Origin: Cyclospora cayetanensis
Taxonomy: Eukaryota; Apicomplexa; Conoidasida; Eucoccidiorida; Eimeriidae
DNA: 64,000 bases
Direction of reading: 5' to 3'
NCBI RefSeq assembly: GCF_002999335.1
Contig: NW_020312624.1
Coordinates: 124,001 to 188,000, forward strand
How positions within the stretch are numbered: the first letter of the stretch is position 1; the number at the start of each line of letters is the position of its first letter. The translations under genes and the position numbers were made by a program. The notes under the pieces are model-generated. The model was not told where the DNA came from. It did no database searches and saw nothing but the letters and a program-made list of their open reading frames with translations. Shown piece after piece: positions 36,101 through 47,317 of this stretch.

Positions 36101-36895
36101 CGGTGCGTGATTGCAAAAGAAAAGACCGCAACAGGCGCTTTCCCTACCGTGGGGTGTGACGAAGACAGAGAAGGGCGAGACCTCTCCATGCGCTAATTTG
36201 CACTGATCGTGCAAAAAGGAGAGTCCTTGCAGCAGCTCAAGGAGGTTCCAGCAGGAAGCGCTCGCTGCAGCCGCAGCTGCAGCCGCGGAAGTGCGCAGAC
36301 TTTCCACCGCTTCGGCAGCCGTTGCTGATGAAGAAGATGCTGGAGGAGGATCAGCGGAGCACTGCTGCTGAGGCAGTGAAGCCGGTCGCTTCGCCTCCAG
36401 CTCCTGCTCCTTCTGCCGCTGCTGGCTGAGGTACAGGACGTAGGGAAGGGCGAAACAGCACTCAGTCACAACGTACAGTGCGTTCTTTGTTTCGTAAGTC
36501 CCAAGAACCTTGAGCAGGTTGGGATGCAGAAGCGTCTTGCACTTGGCGAGGTGATTCCTCGCCTGGTCGAAAGAGGCCTGCGACACTGTGCCACGGGAGG
36601 GAGAGAGGGCAGTCTGCTGCTGCTGCTGCTTGTCTCTCTTGAGCGCGAAGACGGAGACTTGTTGGGCATTGCTAGGGTTCAACAAGGCCGCTAGAGTTGG
36701 AGAGTGGCGCGCTTGGCCATCTGCTGACGATGAGGGAACGGCGGCGGAAGCTTTGGCAGTGGTGTTGGTGGCGTTGAACTGCACGAACCCGCCGGGGAGC
36801 TCAAAGCTGTATGGCACTGGGGAACCCAATGTGTAGGGGAAGCTGGCAGGAAGGTCTCCCCAGGAGGAGAGGCTTTTCCACAGAGACTGCAGCAT
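30121..36895 (-). CDS. SCYL1-like pseudokinase with HEAT repeats
   Basis: N-terminal kinase-like protein; SCYL1 relatives act in Golgi/COPI traffic and tRNA export. Firm exons, from the start: 36148-36895, 35490-35643, 34601-34869, 33847-34231, 33482-33656 and 32941-33144, all phase-consistent. Likely further exons lie at about 32215-32335, 31780-31945 and 31050-31290, with a last exon 30121 to about 30612. The kinase N-lobe has LLHPNLLKVLGTYETKNALYVVTE, shortened here as HPNLLKVLGTYE. The catalytic loop reads CKLAHGEVSPFSVFV in place of HRD...N. GKWKLS stands at the DFG position, so it is predicted inactive. HEAT repeats follow (SSDRAIRFM; SAPPIRALTTRALPLY; DPEDAVRLAGLE), then PEGWLTTVKSLGAAL like the SCYL1 SWAGWAV segment. 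A tail ends in DDFFASLEREAAKRNF. The long introns hold simple repeats. Confidence 0.8.
31425..31495. repeat. GA-rich purine microsatellite
   Basis: Imperfect (GA)n/(GAAA)n tract lying in an intron or near the 3' exons of the SCYL1-like gene. Confidence 0.8.
32567..32740. repeat. ACACAACTAT-type minisatellite in an intron
   Basis: About 170 bp of roughly 10-bp ACACAACTAT/ACACATGACT units between SCYL1-like exons (intron 3' of 32941). The minus-strand reading gives spurious Cys-Val frames. Confidence 0.85.
34905..35165. repeat. ATACAT/ATACAGATATAC repeat in an intron
   Basis: About 260 bp of imperfect ATACAT and CAGATATA units. It lies in the 620-bp intron between the SCYL1-like exons 35490-35643 and 34601-34869. 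Confidence 0.88.
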
Positions 36896-37989
36896 GGCGG
36901 CGCGTCATGAGCAGCATTACGTAAAGGAAGGCGCGGCGGAGGAAGGGCCCCCTGGTGAGAAGGCGAATCAGCGGCGGCAGAGGCGGTCCGGGGATATGCG
37001 AAGGAAGTTGCAAAAAAAGGGCGAGGGGAGCGACTGTGGCAGAAAGCTGCCGAGAAAACAGAAGGACAGGAAAAAAACGGTATAGGAAAAACAAGAAAAG
37101 TTTAGAACGACGGAGCTATGGGAGAACGATGGCGATATATGGGAGGAAGCTCGTGGAGGGCATCAGAACAAGTGAAGGCCCATGTCGCAGGAATGCACAA
37201 CAACACAGCGTTTCTACACATGTCCGTCTTGATATTACAAAGACACCGGGAAAGAAACCGGCAATTGCCGTTTCCACAAATTCCCTGGCTCACCATGAGA
37301 AAGGGGGGCCCGGGGCCCCCTGTGCAGATCGGAGCTTCAGACACACCCAACTCCACTATAGACTCTTTTGAACGCCGCACTTATTATTTTCATAGCGTTT
37401 GAGGAACTAGCTGGTACCGCTTGTTCTGCTGGGCACGTGTCCGCTGGCTGCGTTCAGCTGTCGTTTCCTTATTGGTCTGGCGGTCTACCGCTATCACTGT
37501 CTCGTCCTGTGCTTTTCACTTTTCCCTCCCTTCTTCTCGAGTAAGGCAGGCATCAAGAACATGTATATTTGCCTAAGCTATTGAGGTGGGAGCGTTGGGG
37601 AGCCCGCGAACCCGGTATTTCCATTTTTCGCGGTTCTTGTGAATTTGTCAAGACAGCTAGTGCGTGCGCCTCTGGTATTCGCTGAATCTCTCATGCAAAT
37701 TAGTGGCATAGAAACTTCTTGATTTTGGTGCCGGCCCCTGTGGAATATAAGGGTTTCTTCTAAACAGCTTTTCGTGCTCTGCCTCCCCTTCAAAGCGCTA
37801 TTCCAGTAGGCCAAGCTACGCTTCGCCTTTTTCTCTGTCAAGGGTTCCCCTTAAACAAGAGCGCTCACAGTATTGACTACTTCTTTTGAACGGTTGCATA
37901 TGGGATATTTACAGAGGACAGTTGTGTACATGCGACAAGATTGAAGTCCGTGTGCCTGTGCACTATGCTACGATAAGTTCAGCGGGCCA

Positions 37990-38290
37990 GCTACACGCAC
38001 GCAGTTTCCAGTGCACTAGCTTTATTTGATGAGCATTGGTAAAGTATTGAATAGTTGGCTTCTCTGTCCGTATATCCTGTTTCGTGTACAGTAAGGTTAG
38101 CTCGATATATGCAGACGCAATGTTGCGTGCATGTACGCCAGACGCTTCGTGTGACTAGCTCTGACTGGTAAGAGTGCTTTGAGGGTGTAACTACGCTCCC
38201 CTTATGTTTTTCTCTCCCTCATATCAGCAACTCTGAGGATGCAGACCAAGGGGACCTAAAAATAACAAGGGAGGTCTTAGAATGCAGCGT
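37990..38290. repeat. Degenerate dispersed repeat, copy 3
   Basis: GGCTTCTCTGTCCGTATAT (about 38057), CGCAATGTTGCGTGCATGT (about 38116) and GACTAGCTCTGACTGG (about 38152) keep the order and nearly the spacing of the copy at 7440-7720. Confidence 0.5.
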
Positions 38291-38889
38291 CAAACTGCAG
38301 CTGAGTGGGAAATTCCGGAATGCCCGTAGGGTGCGGCCATGCGAGCCCCGGCTGTCCTCTGCCGTCGTGTGCGACTATTCCAGATTAAAGAAAATAGGGA
38401 GCGCGAGAATTTTTTGGAACGTGCGCAAAGCTACCTCTTAACGTGAATTTAAGTGTGAGACTGTCAGTGCGGCGACCATAGTAGAAGCGCTTCACCAGCT
38501 ACCAATAGTGTTTCATGTCTTCGCGGCACTAGCTTCAAAACATATATGCAAAGCATTCTGTGCAAAAGGAAGCAAAACGATTATCATGTCCACGACGTGT
38601 AGCTGCACTGAGTAGTAAGACTGTTCTGCAAGGCGTATGTTATACACCACTTTGCCTGCCTCCCCGAAACGCATACTGTACAGCCATTATCTTATCGCCA
38701 AACTACTCTAGCCATATCATGGGACCCCAAAAACGCAAGAAGAATGAGCAGGAGTCCATAGTTAAAGTACAGAATGTATATTACACGGAGGAGCTGCTAT
38801 TTACAAGGTATACCAGAACTTCCTCTGAAAGAGGAACTTGACGGGGCGTTCACTCCATCCTTCCATTTCATTCACGCTTCTGCCAAACG

Positions 38890-39420
38890 CTATAAACACT
38901 AAATGGGTGAACATCTCAACCTAAAACTTGAAGGTGGATTTTTTTTTGTAGACCGTAATTTTCTGGATTTCAATTTTCCAAAAAAGAAACTAACTCCCGT
39001 AAATAGACTCTACAGTCTTAGCACCAGATTCCATATGCTAAACTCTAATTTCCATGGTCTGATGAAAAATAATTTCGGTTTTACACTGTAGACTCGCACT
39101 GAAGGGAGAGTCGTGAGTGATGCATTGTTGAAAGGAATTGAATTCCTAGAAAGCCACATAACTCTACTATAAATAATTATTCTAAAGATATTACTTCAGT
39201 TTAGTAAACCTATGAGAAAATTGTCGTACGGTAAACCCTATCATCGAATCCCTAAACAGGAAGCACTAAAGGAAATAGCACTTACTAACACATGTTACAA
39301 ACTGCATCCAAGTTGTTGCCCTGTTAAATTATTGAGACGCCTGCCTATCGCTCGCACTAACAGCTCTTCAAGAACGCAAAGACGCTTCCTTTTTTGAATT
39401 TTGTGTATAATGTCATGCCC
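38890..39420. other. AT-rich island
   Basis: By eye this stretch is clearly richer in A and T than its surroundings, with long A and T runs. It carries two short frames rich in Asn, Lys and Phe (38903-39091 and 39212-39397) unlike nearby composition. It may be an old organellar insertion, a decayed element or just drifting intergenic DNA. Confidence 0.4.
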
Positions 39421-40712
39421 ATAGGAATCACATCCTCTCATTCATTTTGTTGGTGAACCGTCATACCCTGGAGCTACTGTCATTTACCTTGTGCCTGAAA
39501 AGCTCAGACTCACCCGTTTGCTAAAAATGGTTTCTCCAAATTTTTGTTTCTTCCACGCATAGTTACCACAATGTGTTGTTTCGGACTCACTGAGATTTTT
39601 GTAACACGCGGTAAACTGTTCTGTTCTATGGCTTGTCAAAAAGCATCAACACGTTTATTCGGGCATACGCTCTTCAATAGATCCATTTAGCAGTATTCCA
39701 TCTGTTTCTATTGCCCGTAGAATTGTTACCTGTCCATGCTTACGAGCACGTTCAGGGGTAAGAGCAAAATAAAGTCGCTTTCAGAGTACATTGATGCACT
39801 GTTCAGCAATACTAATCAAAGGCCTTTCCTGTTATTGTCAATTAAAGAGATTGCAGAGCTAACTACAGTGTCCACTACTTTATGACTGGCTCGCCTGTGG
39901 TGGGCGTAGTCTGCAAGAGTAGATCTGCCAGTTAAGCCCCTCTCCGTGTTTTCCTGTGCGTGGAAATTTCTTTTCTGTTCGCAATGTGCGTTTGTTCGAA
40001 TGCCCTTTGCATATTTCTTGATTGTAGTAGCGACAAAAAAAAACGGTGACAAGACATGCTGCAACTGCCCAATGCAGCGCCTCACGAGGATCTTCATTTT
40101 AAACACAAAGCACATATGTGTGTGGTTCAGGAGCTCCAGTCTATTTTTAGAGTCCTTTTTTCAGCAATCTGGCTACAGATACTTAGGAGCCCGTGTTTCG
40201 CCGCCATGACTAATTGTGAGGTGCCTCTAAGGCTGCATTGGGCCTGCTTAGACACACCAGAAAATTTACTTGCCAAAACGGCGTAGAATTTAAAGACGAG
40301 AAAACGACACGCACAAAGGCTTTAATGCCATACCAAATATTCCGAGTGGTTAGACAAACGATCTTGCAAGCTCATTCTTGCACACGAATGGGACGCCGGT
40401 CATTTCGTATGCTCGGGTTTCTTGTGGTGCGGTGCCAGCTTCTGTGCCCTTGCAGTCTACGCAGTTTTTCCATTCGTGCTCCCTGTTTCTTCATTTGTAA
40501 CCCGTTTTCCGTGTGTTTTCCTCTAAAAGGAGCTTACTGGGAGGGGGATTCTCAACCCCGGCACGCGGATGTAGGGGCCCCCGGCAGGGGCCCCCTCGGT
40601 ATGTGCACATTCTGGGAGTGCGTTTTCCTACACACTGGCAGCCTAGCAAATGCGTGCTAGAGAAAGCAGCCCTCTCAGCTTGAACAGGGACCTAGCGGGG
40701 ACTTTGTGAGGA

Positions 40713-42624
40713 ATGTCGAGTCTCTACAGGGGCCCTGCTTCTCAGGGGTTCCTCTTGCGTGAGCATCACCAGTCGTGGCGACTGCTTTTCCTGCTCTTCG
40801 TCTTGAGTCTTCCTGTTTCGTCCTCTTCGATCCCTGTATTAGGGCGGCCTTCTTCCCTCCCGGAGCCTCTAGGCACTCTCTCTGGAGCAGCCACACGCTC
40901 AGCGATAAGGCCCTCCTCCCTCTCACTTCGAAAGCCGACACCAGCCTTCCTAGCTGCTGCCGTCAACTCAAAGCGCAGCAGTGGCGGCTCAGCCTTGAAC
41001 CGGGTACTGCACTGCGGACTCCCGAGCGCCAGGAAGCGTCTCCTGCACGGCAGTTCAGTGCCTCATTTTGAATTTTTCCAGGGAGGCGTGACGCCCCTGC
41101 GGGCCGTTCTGGAATGCCAGCACCCCTTGGAATTCCCCTATAGCAGACGCGCACATGTTAACTCGGGGACCTCGAGCGTCTCTTCTAGAATCCACCCTAC
41201 ACTCCATTTTTTAGAGGGGGCCTTCCTTGAACGACAGGGGGTTCTCATTGGTACAAGAGACTCGTGTGTCGCGGGAGGGCTCCCACAAGGATGTGGAAAT
41301 ACACCCAATGGCTCCCTGCATCTGAGGATGAGGGCACACGTGCATCGGGAGAGCAGGCTGGGGAGACCCCAATCACACAGGAAGGCCCTCCTAAGGAATC
41401 TTGCTACTCAGGCAAGTTTTGTAGAATCACATTCTTCGCCGATAATCATGGCCTCCTTAAAAATGTAGTGTATGCACACCCTTTTTGTGGGCTGCTCTTG
41501 TTCCTGGAAGCCATTCGTTTGTTGTGCTTGCGAGGCTGTAAGTCTTTGAGATTGTTGGTTTTAAAACATGAAACTAAGGGTTTAAAAATGCTTCTCCGTG
41601 GATCCTCTTGGCTGTGCGTTTATTGCGCTCGTCTTATTTCGCTTGTGCATGAAAGTCAAAGCTTCCCATGAACATGGGGATCATCAAAAGACACAACTGA
41701 CCGGTTCCACCCTGCGCAACATGCTGTGACCCTGCAGCCTTTCCTGTGCTCAACAGTGAAACGGGCATATCTATCTCACACTATGTACTGGGGCAAAAGA
41801 ACGTATAGAAACAACACGAAACGCATTGAAAAAAGGTCAATAGGCCTACTAGATGGCTCCCTATCACCGCTATGAACAACTTTTCGGGGACAGGGGACGC
41901 ATTGCCTTTTTGTAGCCGTCACGCTCTAACGCATATAAAGACTCCACCGCTTACGTGCATCTGAGAAGGGAAATACAGTCAAGAGCCATAAGGATTGATA
42001 TCTGTCGATCTACGCTTGGCCTGAGTGCCACGTATGTGGCTTTTTTATTCTGTGTGAATGCAGCTCATAAGACACGGCAGCATCGTAACAACGGCCGCTC
42101 GAGGAAAGGCGCTGTGCAGCTTAATGGACTCCAAGCTTCTCTTGGCAAAAAGAGGGGGTCTCCATAACTACAGGAGGGCCCTGGGATTCTTCTATGATAA
42201 AAAGCTTACTAGGGAGCTGTTTAAACAGGTGAAACATCACCACAAACGCAGCAATGGGCAGATTAATTCATGGCCTTCAAGTTAAGGGGGTTGGAAACGA
42301 CGTCCTGCAGTATTTGTGGACATCAGAAAGTTATGAATACTGAATGCAAAGTCTATGGGTGTGGAACACAGCAAGCGTCCCTTGTGACCGCCACACTAGA
42401 CTCTAAAAGCGCTTTATTCCCACCTAAATGGTCATTAGGTAAGCCGGAAACAACCTATTGCTACAGGTGCCCCACTTGGACTTCACAATGCTGCCTCTGT
42501 CCTTCTTGCACAGGCCCCCCATCGGTTCGCGCGGAGGGAAAACGGCTTCTGTAGGAGGAGGCGTCTGCCCTTTCCCCGTCTGGGAGATGCTGCGAAAATA
42601 TGCAAAGTAGAACTAATCGATTGA
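40713..42624 (+). CDS. RPL17: Apicoplast-targeted 50S ribosomal protein bL17
   Basis: Three exons, 40713-41411, 42064-42228 and 42514-42624, encode about 324 aa. The mature part is a clear bacterial-type bL17. RLGRPQSHRKALLRNLATQ joins LIRHGSIVTTAARGKALC, then GGLHNYRRALGFFYDKKL, then APHRFARRENGF and GDAAKICKVELID. These match E. coli bL17 block for block with no gap at the exon 1/2 join. About 205 residues precede it: a hydrophobic segment (residues about 23-40, LLFLLFVLSLPVSSSS), then a Ser/Arg-rich stretch. This is the bipartite leader expected for apicoplast import through the ER. bL17 sits on the large subunit of the plastid ribosome. Intron 1 has a GC donor (CAG/GCAAGT). The start is the ATG at 40713; translation past 41411 would only read intron. 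Confidence 0.92.
41412..42063 (+). other. GC-AG intron of bL17
   Basis: The exon ends ACTCAG and the intron begins GCAAGT. No GT near the site gives the conserved ATQ/LIRHG join. The acceptor is GAATGCAG at 42063. Confidence 0.85.
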
Positions 42625-44999
42625 AACCCTAAGCCAATTATTTTCTGCTTTTTGTGTGCGGCGTTCAAAGTTGTTTGGCTTGAGGTATCGTAGCGCTTTT
42701 ATGTGTGGTTTTCAAAGGGAGACAATGAGCCTCAAGTGTAGGTTAGAAGTCTGGTAGATGACCATCAATTGATTGTTCTGAAAAGCCCTCTCTCGGCTGC
42801 CGGTGCCTTTACGCGCCTCACAACGTATAGACATGAGGGGAAAGAGGGGAGCTGCGGTGCATGTTGCAGCATGCTTTGAGCACCCTACGGCCATTCAGTG
42901 TACCCAGTTCCGCAAAGCATGCTGTAGCACGCAGACAGTTAGCGTTCTAGCCTACAGCACCAAACTAATCACCTCTGATCTTTGATATTGGCCTTTCCGG
43001 AGGGCCATACCAACCAGTTGACTCATGACTATTTGATAGAGTATACGGGTGCAATAAGATCTGAAGTGTACCCGTTGGCCCGCTGTAGGCACGGGGTCTC
43101 ATGAATCCGTTGGGGCTCTAATGAGTAGAAGGAAAGCTGAAATTTTGGAATGTTGGGGCATCGTGGAATACCACATCTGATAAAGAGGGGGCCCCCCCAC
43201 CACAGAGATGGAAAGCAAAAGCTCATATGCGGCATCCAGGTTTTGCGCGTAGCTCCCTTAAAAGGCTGGAGCGACGAACTCGTACTTCGTAAAGGGCTCC
43301 ACCTTGGGGACTAGCTGCAGCCGTCCAAGGCACGCGTAAACTCGTACAACTACAGTCGCTATGCTAAACTGTGGACTAGTAAATATGGACTGGACAGCGT
43401 GTCCGTTGAAAGATCTTATTCTGTTGTGTGAGGTTTATTTTGATAAAATAAGACTCAGTGCTGTGTGTGTCTGTACCCTAGAAGCTGTGTAAAACTAGCT
43501 GTGAATGGCCGGAGTGATTTATGTGCTGCCACACGTCCCCTCAAAGCTGCACGCCACCCCGACCCTGAGGAGCGCGGAACAAGGGGAAGGCGGGAGTTCT
43601 ATTGAAACTTCCAATAAATTTGTAAGAAGTCTGCATCGAGTCTGGGGGTGAGTGGCTCCTGAACGTAGGCTTGGATGGAATGTTACACCTACAGAGTGCT
43701 GGAATACCCATGCGTTGAAACTGGCGTCGTATTCTCATGTAAAGTCCTCGCGGCAGAGGGCTCGACAGGCTCAGGGATGAAAGTGAAGGAAAGCGAATGC
43801 CCGAAATAGGAAGCCTTCGCAATTCTGGCCCAGGTTTTGCCTCTTGTATGTGGCTTAAAGTGTCTCCCTACACAGACAGTTTCGCGTTACGCAAACAAGA
43901 AAGAAGCTACATTAGACTAGCACCAGGGGCGGCATTTAAAGTGTGGGTGTAGAAGGTCCCTATGTGCAACAGACTGATATAGTTTCATCATTTCTCTTAG
44001 TTTAGTAGCTGCTGGAGACGGAAGACAACATTTCTGTAGAGTCCTGTGATGGTTGCTCCAGTACTTGCGAGACAGCGAACCGCGCGTTGTATTGCTCATC
44101 GGCATTCTGAAGAAGGCATAAGTTGAAGAGCAGTGAGTTAGACACAAACAGCAAAAGTGGGGAAAGGCTGAATGAGGGACTGGCTGGTCTCTGTTGGGGC
44201 TGCCTGAGGGCGGCCCGCGGTCGTTTCAATGTCTCGCCACACTACAGAGCCTTCAATTGTTTTAATCAAACTTCTTGGTTTTCTTTGTTTTTTGATGATG
44301 CTGTTTCATCCACAAAATTTTGCTTCGTGTACATTTCTCTATTGTTGAGCTGCCGCACCGTCACAAAGCACGGCAGTAATGTTACACAATAGCAAAACTG
44401 CCAGCTCTTGATGTTTCCGGTGCGATGTCCTAATTCATTTCCAAGTAGCAGCAAATTTCAATGAACCCTTGTACGTAAGAGCATTTCAAAGGGGATAATC
44501 GCATAGATCGGATTCCTTTGACTGCAACTACGCAGCACAGCCGACTGGTTCTCCCTGGCGATCTTCTGCCACCAGTGCTGAGAGATGTAATAAGCTCCAC
44601 GTCTTGCATGTTTCAGGTCATATCGCATTCCCTTGAGTGTATTGTAGCGGCTCCACGACTCTGTATGCTCCGATTACCGCACCCTAGTGAACGCACTGTC
44701 TGACAAACCGCTATCCTTTTTCGTCGTAGCCTCGACGTCGAACTGCCACCAGCGTAAGGCGTCAGGATTTGTCCAAGTGTGGATGGGATCCAGCTCAGCC
44801 AACCGTAGTATGAGACGGCCTAAAGGCGCCCACGAAAATCAGCTGCGAAGGGATTACAAGGTTTAGACATACAGGAAAAGGGTTAAATGCAACAAAGTAA
44901 AGCTACGCGAGAAATAAGACCCTGCACTACGCTTATAAGACACAGTCGGAATCGTGGGGAGAAATCAGGACTGGAGAGGCGCGATAACGTTTATGGGGA
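42625..44999. other. Intergenic with a dispersed-repeat copy
   Basis: No supported gene. Holds the degenerate repeat near 43390-43600. The right end is the promoter region of the SF-assemblin gene. Confidence 0.5.
43390..43600. repeat. Degenerate dispersed repeat, copy 4
   Basis: Contains GATCTTATTCTGTTG (about 43411) and ACTAGCTGTGAATGGCCGG (about 43495), pairing with GATCTTATTTATTGC and ACTAGCTGTGTATGCTCGG near 11930-12000. A CCCTGAGGAG block follows, as in copy 2. Confidence 0.45.
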
Positions 45000-47317
45000 A
45001 TGTCTTCTGTTCCTGAACTCAAGTCAGATCGGCTGCGCATGCAGCTGAGTACAGTTGGAGAGAGATTTGCGGGCTTCAAATCAAGTATTGCTGATGACTC
45101 GCGGAAAAGGAGACAAGTGGATGAGCAGCGATACCAGGCAGGCGCTTTACTGTTTATGCCTTACCGCAGCGATCTAGTTGCCCATCTCCTGCCAGTGTTT
45201 CCTTTTTCACTGTCCATCATTCGCTTTTCCATATCCTAGCCCTGCATCTATCACATTCCTGTATAGCCTGGGCATATGCAGTGCCATTTAAATGGCTATA
45301 TCTATATATATGTATACTTATCTTACAACGCTCACAGGCACAAATACGATGAGGCAACTGTCGTGTTTTCTCTTCCCCCATCTGCACAGGAGATAAGGGA
45401 CTCGATCGTTGCTGTAGAAAAGACCTTAAACCAAGAGATAAAGCGGCGGGTTGATGCCAACAAGGCTCTTCAGCAGATTTCTGAGCAAACGGCGAACGAA
45501 ATGCTGGAGAGGCTCCAACTGAGAATCGTCAAGTACATCGAAAGCCTTACGGTACATCCCGTATAGACCTCGCATGAACCATGAACTTTTGTTCGCTCTT
45601 TTTGTCACTTGAGCGGCTCTTAAGGTAGTCTTTTTGTGCTCGTTTATATGACTTCTTCTATAGCCGCCCGTTGGGGGCGCAGAATGTGCCATTGGGCTGT
45701 GCTGCATGGACGCAGCATTGCATCATTCCGGGTGTCTGTGCATGAGCCTCCATGTGGGCACACTAATTAATACAAACCATGCTGATGTGGCCGCTGTGGT
45801 GCACCCCAAAAGAACTCCAGCATGCTATGTACCGCGTGGCATGGGGCGTTGGATGCATGTGCATACACTGCAGTTGTCGTTGAGCGCTCGAACTGATGGC
45901 AAATGCACAGCCATCGACATCTGCGTGCTCTTAGGCATCTATGGACATGCTGATAACGCGATGCGAAAGCTTGGAACAGGGCCTAGCGCAAATGAAGGGA
46001 GAGATTCCCAGTAAACTGGCGGTAAGCTGAGGGAGGGTGGCATCCGTTCGGCTTGGTCCCTCCCTTTATGGTGGCGCGGACCTTGCTTTTGCCGTGCATG
46101 GAAAGAAATAAGATATACGTTAGAAACAAGTCATTAAGGGGCATGTGTAAGCGGTAGAAGCGGTTCGCAGCTGATACAAAAAACAAAAGCTACTTTACTT
46201 GGCAGTGCAATTAGCTGCGCCTCCTTGTTATGGGGTGCTGGCCATATGTGCCCGGTCTTAAGGTCTCGCTCGCTATTGGCTTGTGGCATTTTGCTTCCTT
46301 TTTAGCACGACTTCGCCACGCTGCAGAAAGACGCCGTGGCTCTTCGCCAGACATTTAAGACCGAACTCAAAAGCAGGAACGACAGGGACACCCTTGCATG
46401 CAAAAAGTTGGGCGAGCTTCAGCTTCTTATTGACTCCAAGTTTGAGGCTGAAATTGCAGTGCGGCAGGAACAACTGAACCTCATCAAGAGGGAAGTCGAG
46501 AGGCTTGTCAAGTAAGCTAGCACTTGTCCTTACGCGCCGCCACATCCACTGTGTCACTGACTTCAAGGCGCCAGTCTACGTTCAACCGCTTTTCTCTGGA
46601 CTTTGAATTTTCAGTTTCGTCTGATGTAGGGATGCTTTCTTTACCCTGAAATGCTGGGCTTCCCTGAGGGCTGCCGCTAGGGCTGTTGGTGCCATCCCCA
46701 TTAAGATACATTTAGATGGCTCCTGTTTGCCCTTTCCGCTCTTCCATTTTGCCCAGGGGCGACGAAACTCAAGAGCAGTTTCACGCCTTCATCATGGAAG
46801 AGTTAATGTCCCTAAAGAATGGCCTTGCACTCGCAACGCAGGCAAGGGAGCAATCAGACGACGAAATCATACAGGTACATATAAATCTATCCACCCAGCG
46901 ATCCTTTAATCAACATCGAAAAGTTGACTTTGCGAATAAGCGCATAGCCAGCTACGCAGACGGATGGGTCGTTTGGTTACTGCCTGAGTCCCCCGTATGT
47001 ATATTGCACTCTGCTGGTTTTTACGGGCACACGTGGGTAGCATCCTGGTTTTCGGTGAAGATGTATGTGCTCCTTTTATCATGGAGACCATGTTAAAATA
47101 CGCTTTTGCGGATGAGTATACTTTAGTTTCTCTGTGTGAGTCGCTCATGAGTGGCCCCTATAAGCACAACAGCAAACAGTGTGCATCTGCTACTAAGGAA
47201 CTATGCTTTTGATTCTTTAGAAAGGTACGAAAAGCGTGCTATCGATTTGTGATTCAGGCAATTAATCAATACACCACAGCTCTTCAGAAAGGTCTACGAA
47301 CGATAAATGCGCTATAA
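45000..47317 (+). CDS. SFA: SF-assemblin / beta-giardin-family protein
   Basis: Five exons, 45000-45137, 45390-45551, 46306-46511, 46757-46874 and 47258-47317, encode 227 aa. The sequence is a near-continuous alpha-helical coiled coil with the family's head motif (TVGERFAGFKSSIADDSRKR), the SKRR..NK-type block (LNQEIKRRVDANKALQQ) and the C-terminal box AINQYTTALQKGL. In algae and in Toxoplasma such proteins build the striated fibre that links centrosome and daughter apical complex during budding; that role is inferred here. All phases join. Intron 1 begins GC (TACCAG/GCAGGC), a second GC-AG intron in this window. The start ATG is at 45000 (MSSVPELKSDRLRMQL). It could be SFA2 or SFA3; the sequence alone does not let me say which. 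Confidence 0.92.

Larger units (their letters stand above)
36896..40712. other. Gene-poor spacer
   Basis: No supported exon. Contains a degenerate dispersed repeat near 37990-38290 and an AT-rich island at about 38890-39420. Divergent promoters for the SCYL1-like gene (left edge) and bL17 (right edge) must lie here. Confidence 0.5.

Noticed and set aside
41955..42167. Frame reading AHKTRQHRNNGRSRKG, at first sight like bL27
   Set aside because: It is another frame of bL17 exon 2; the bL17 frame matches across the whole exon.
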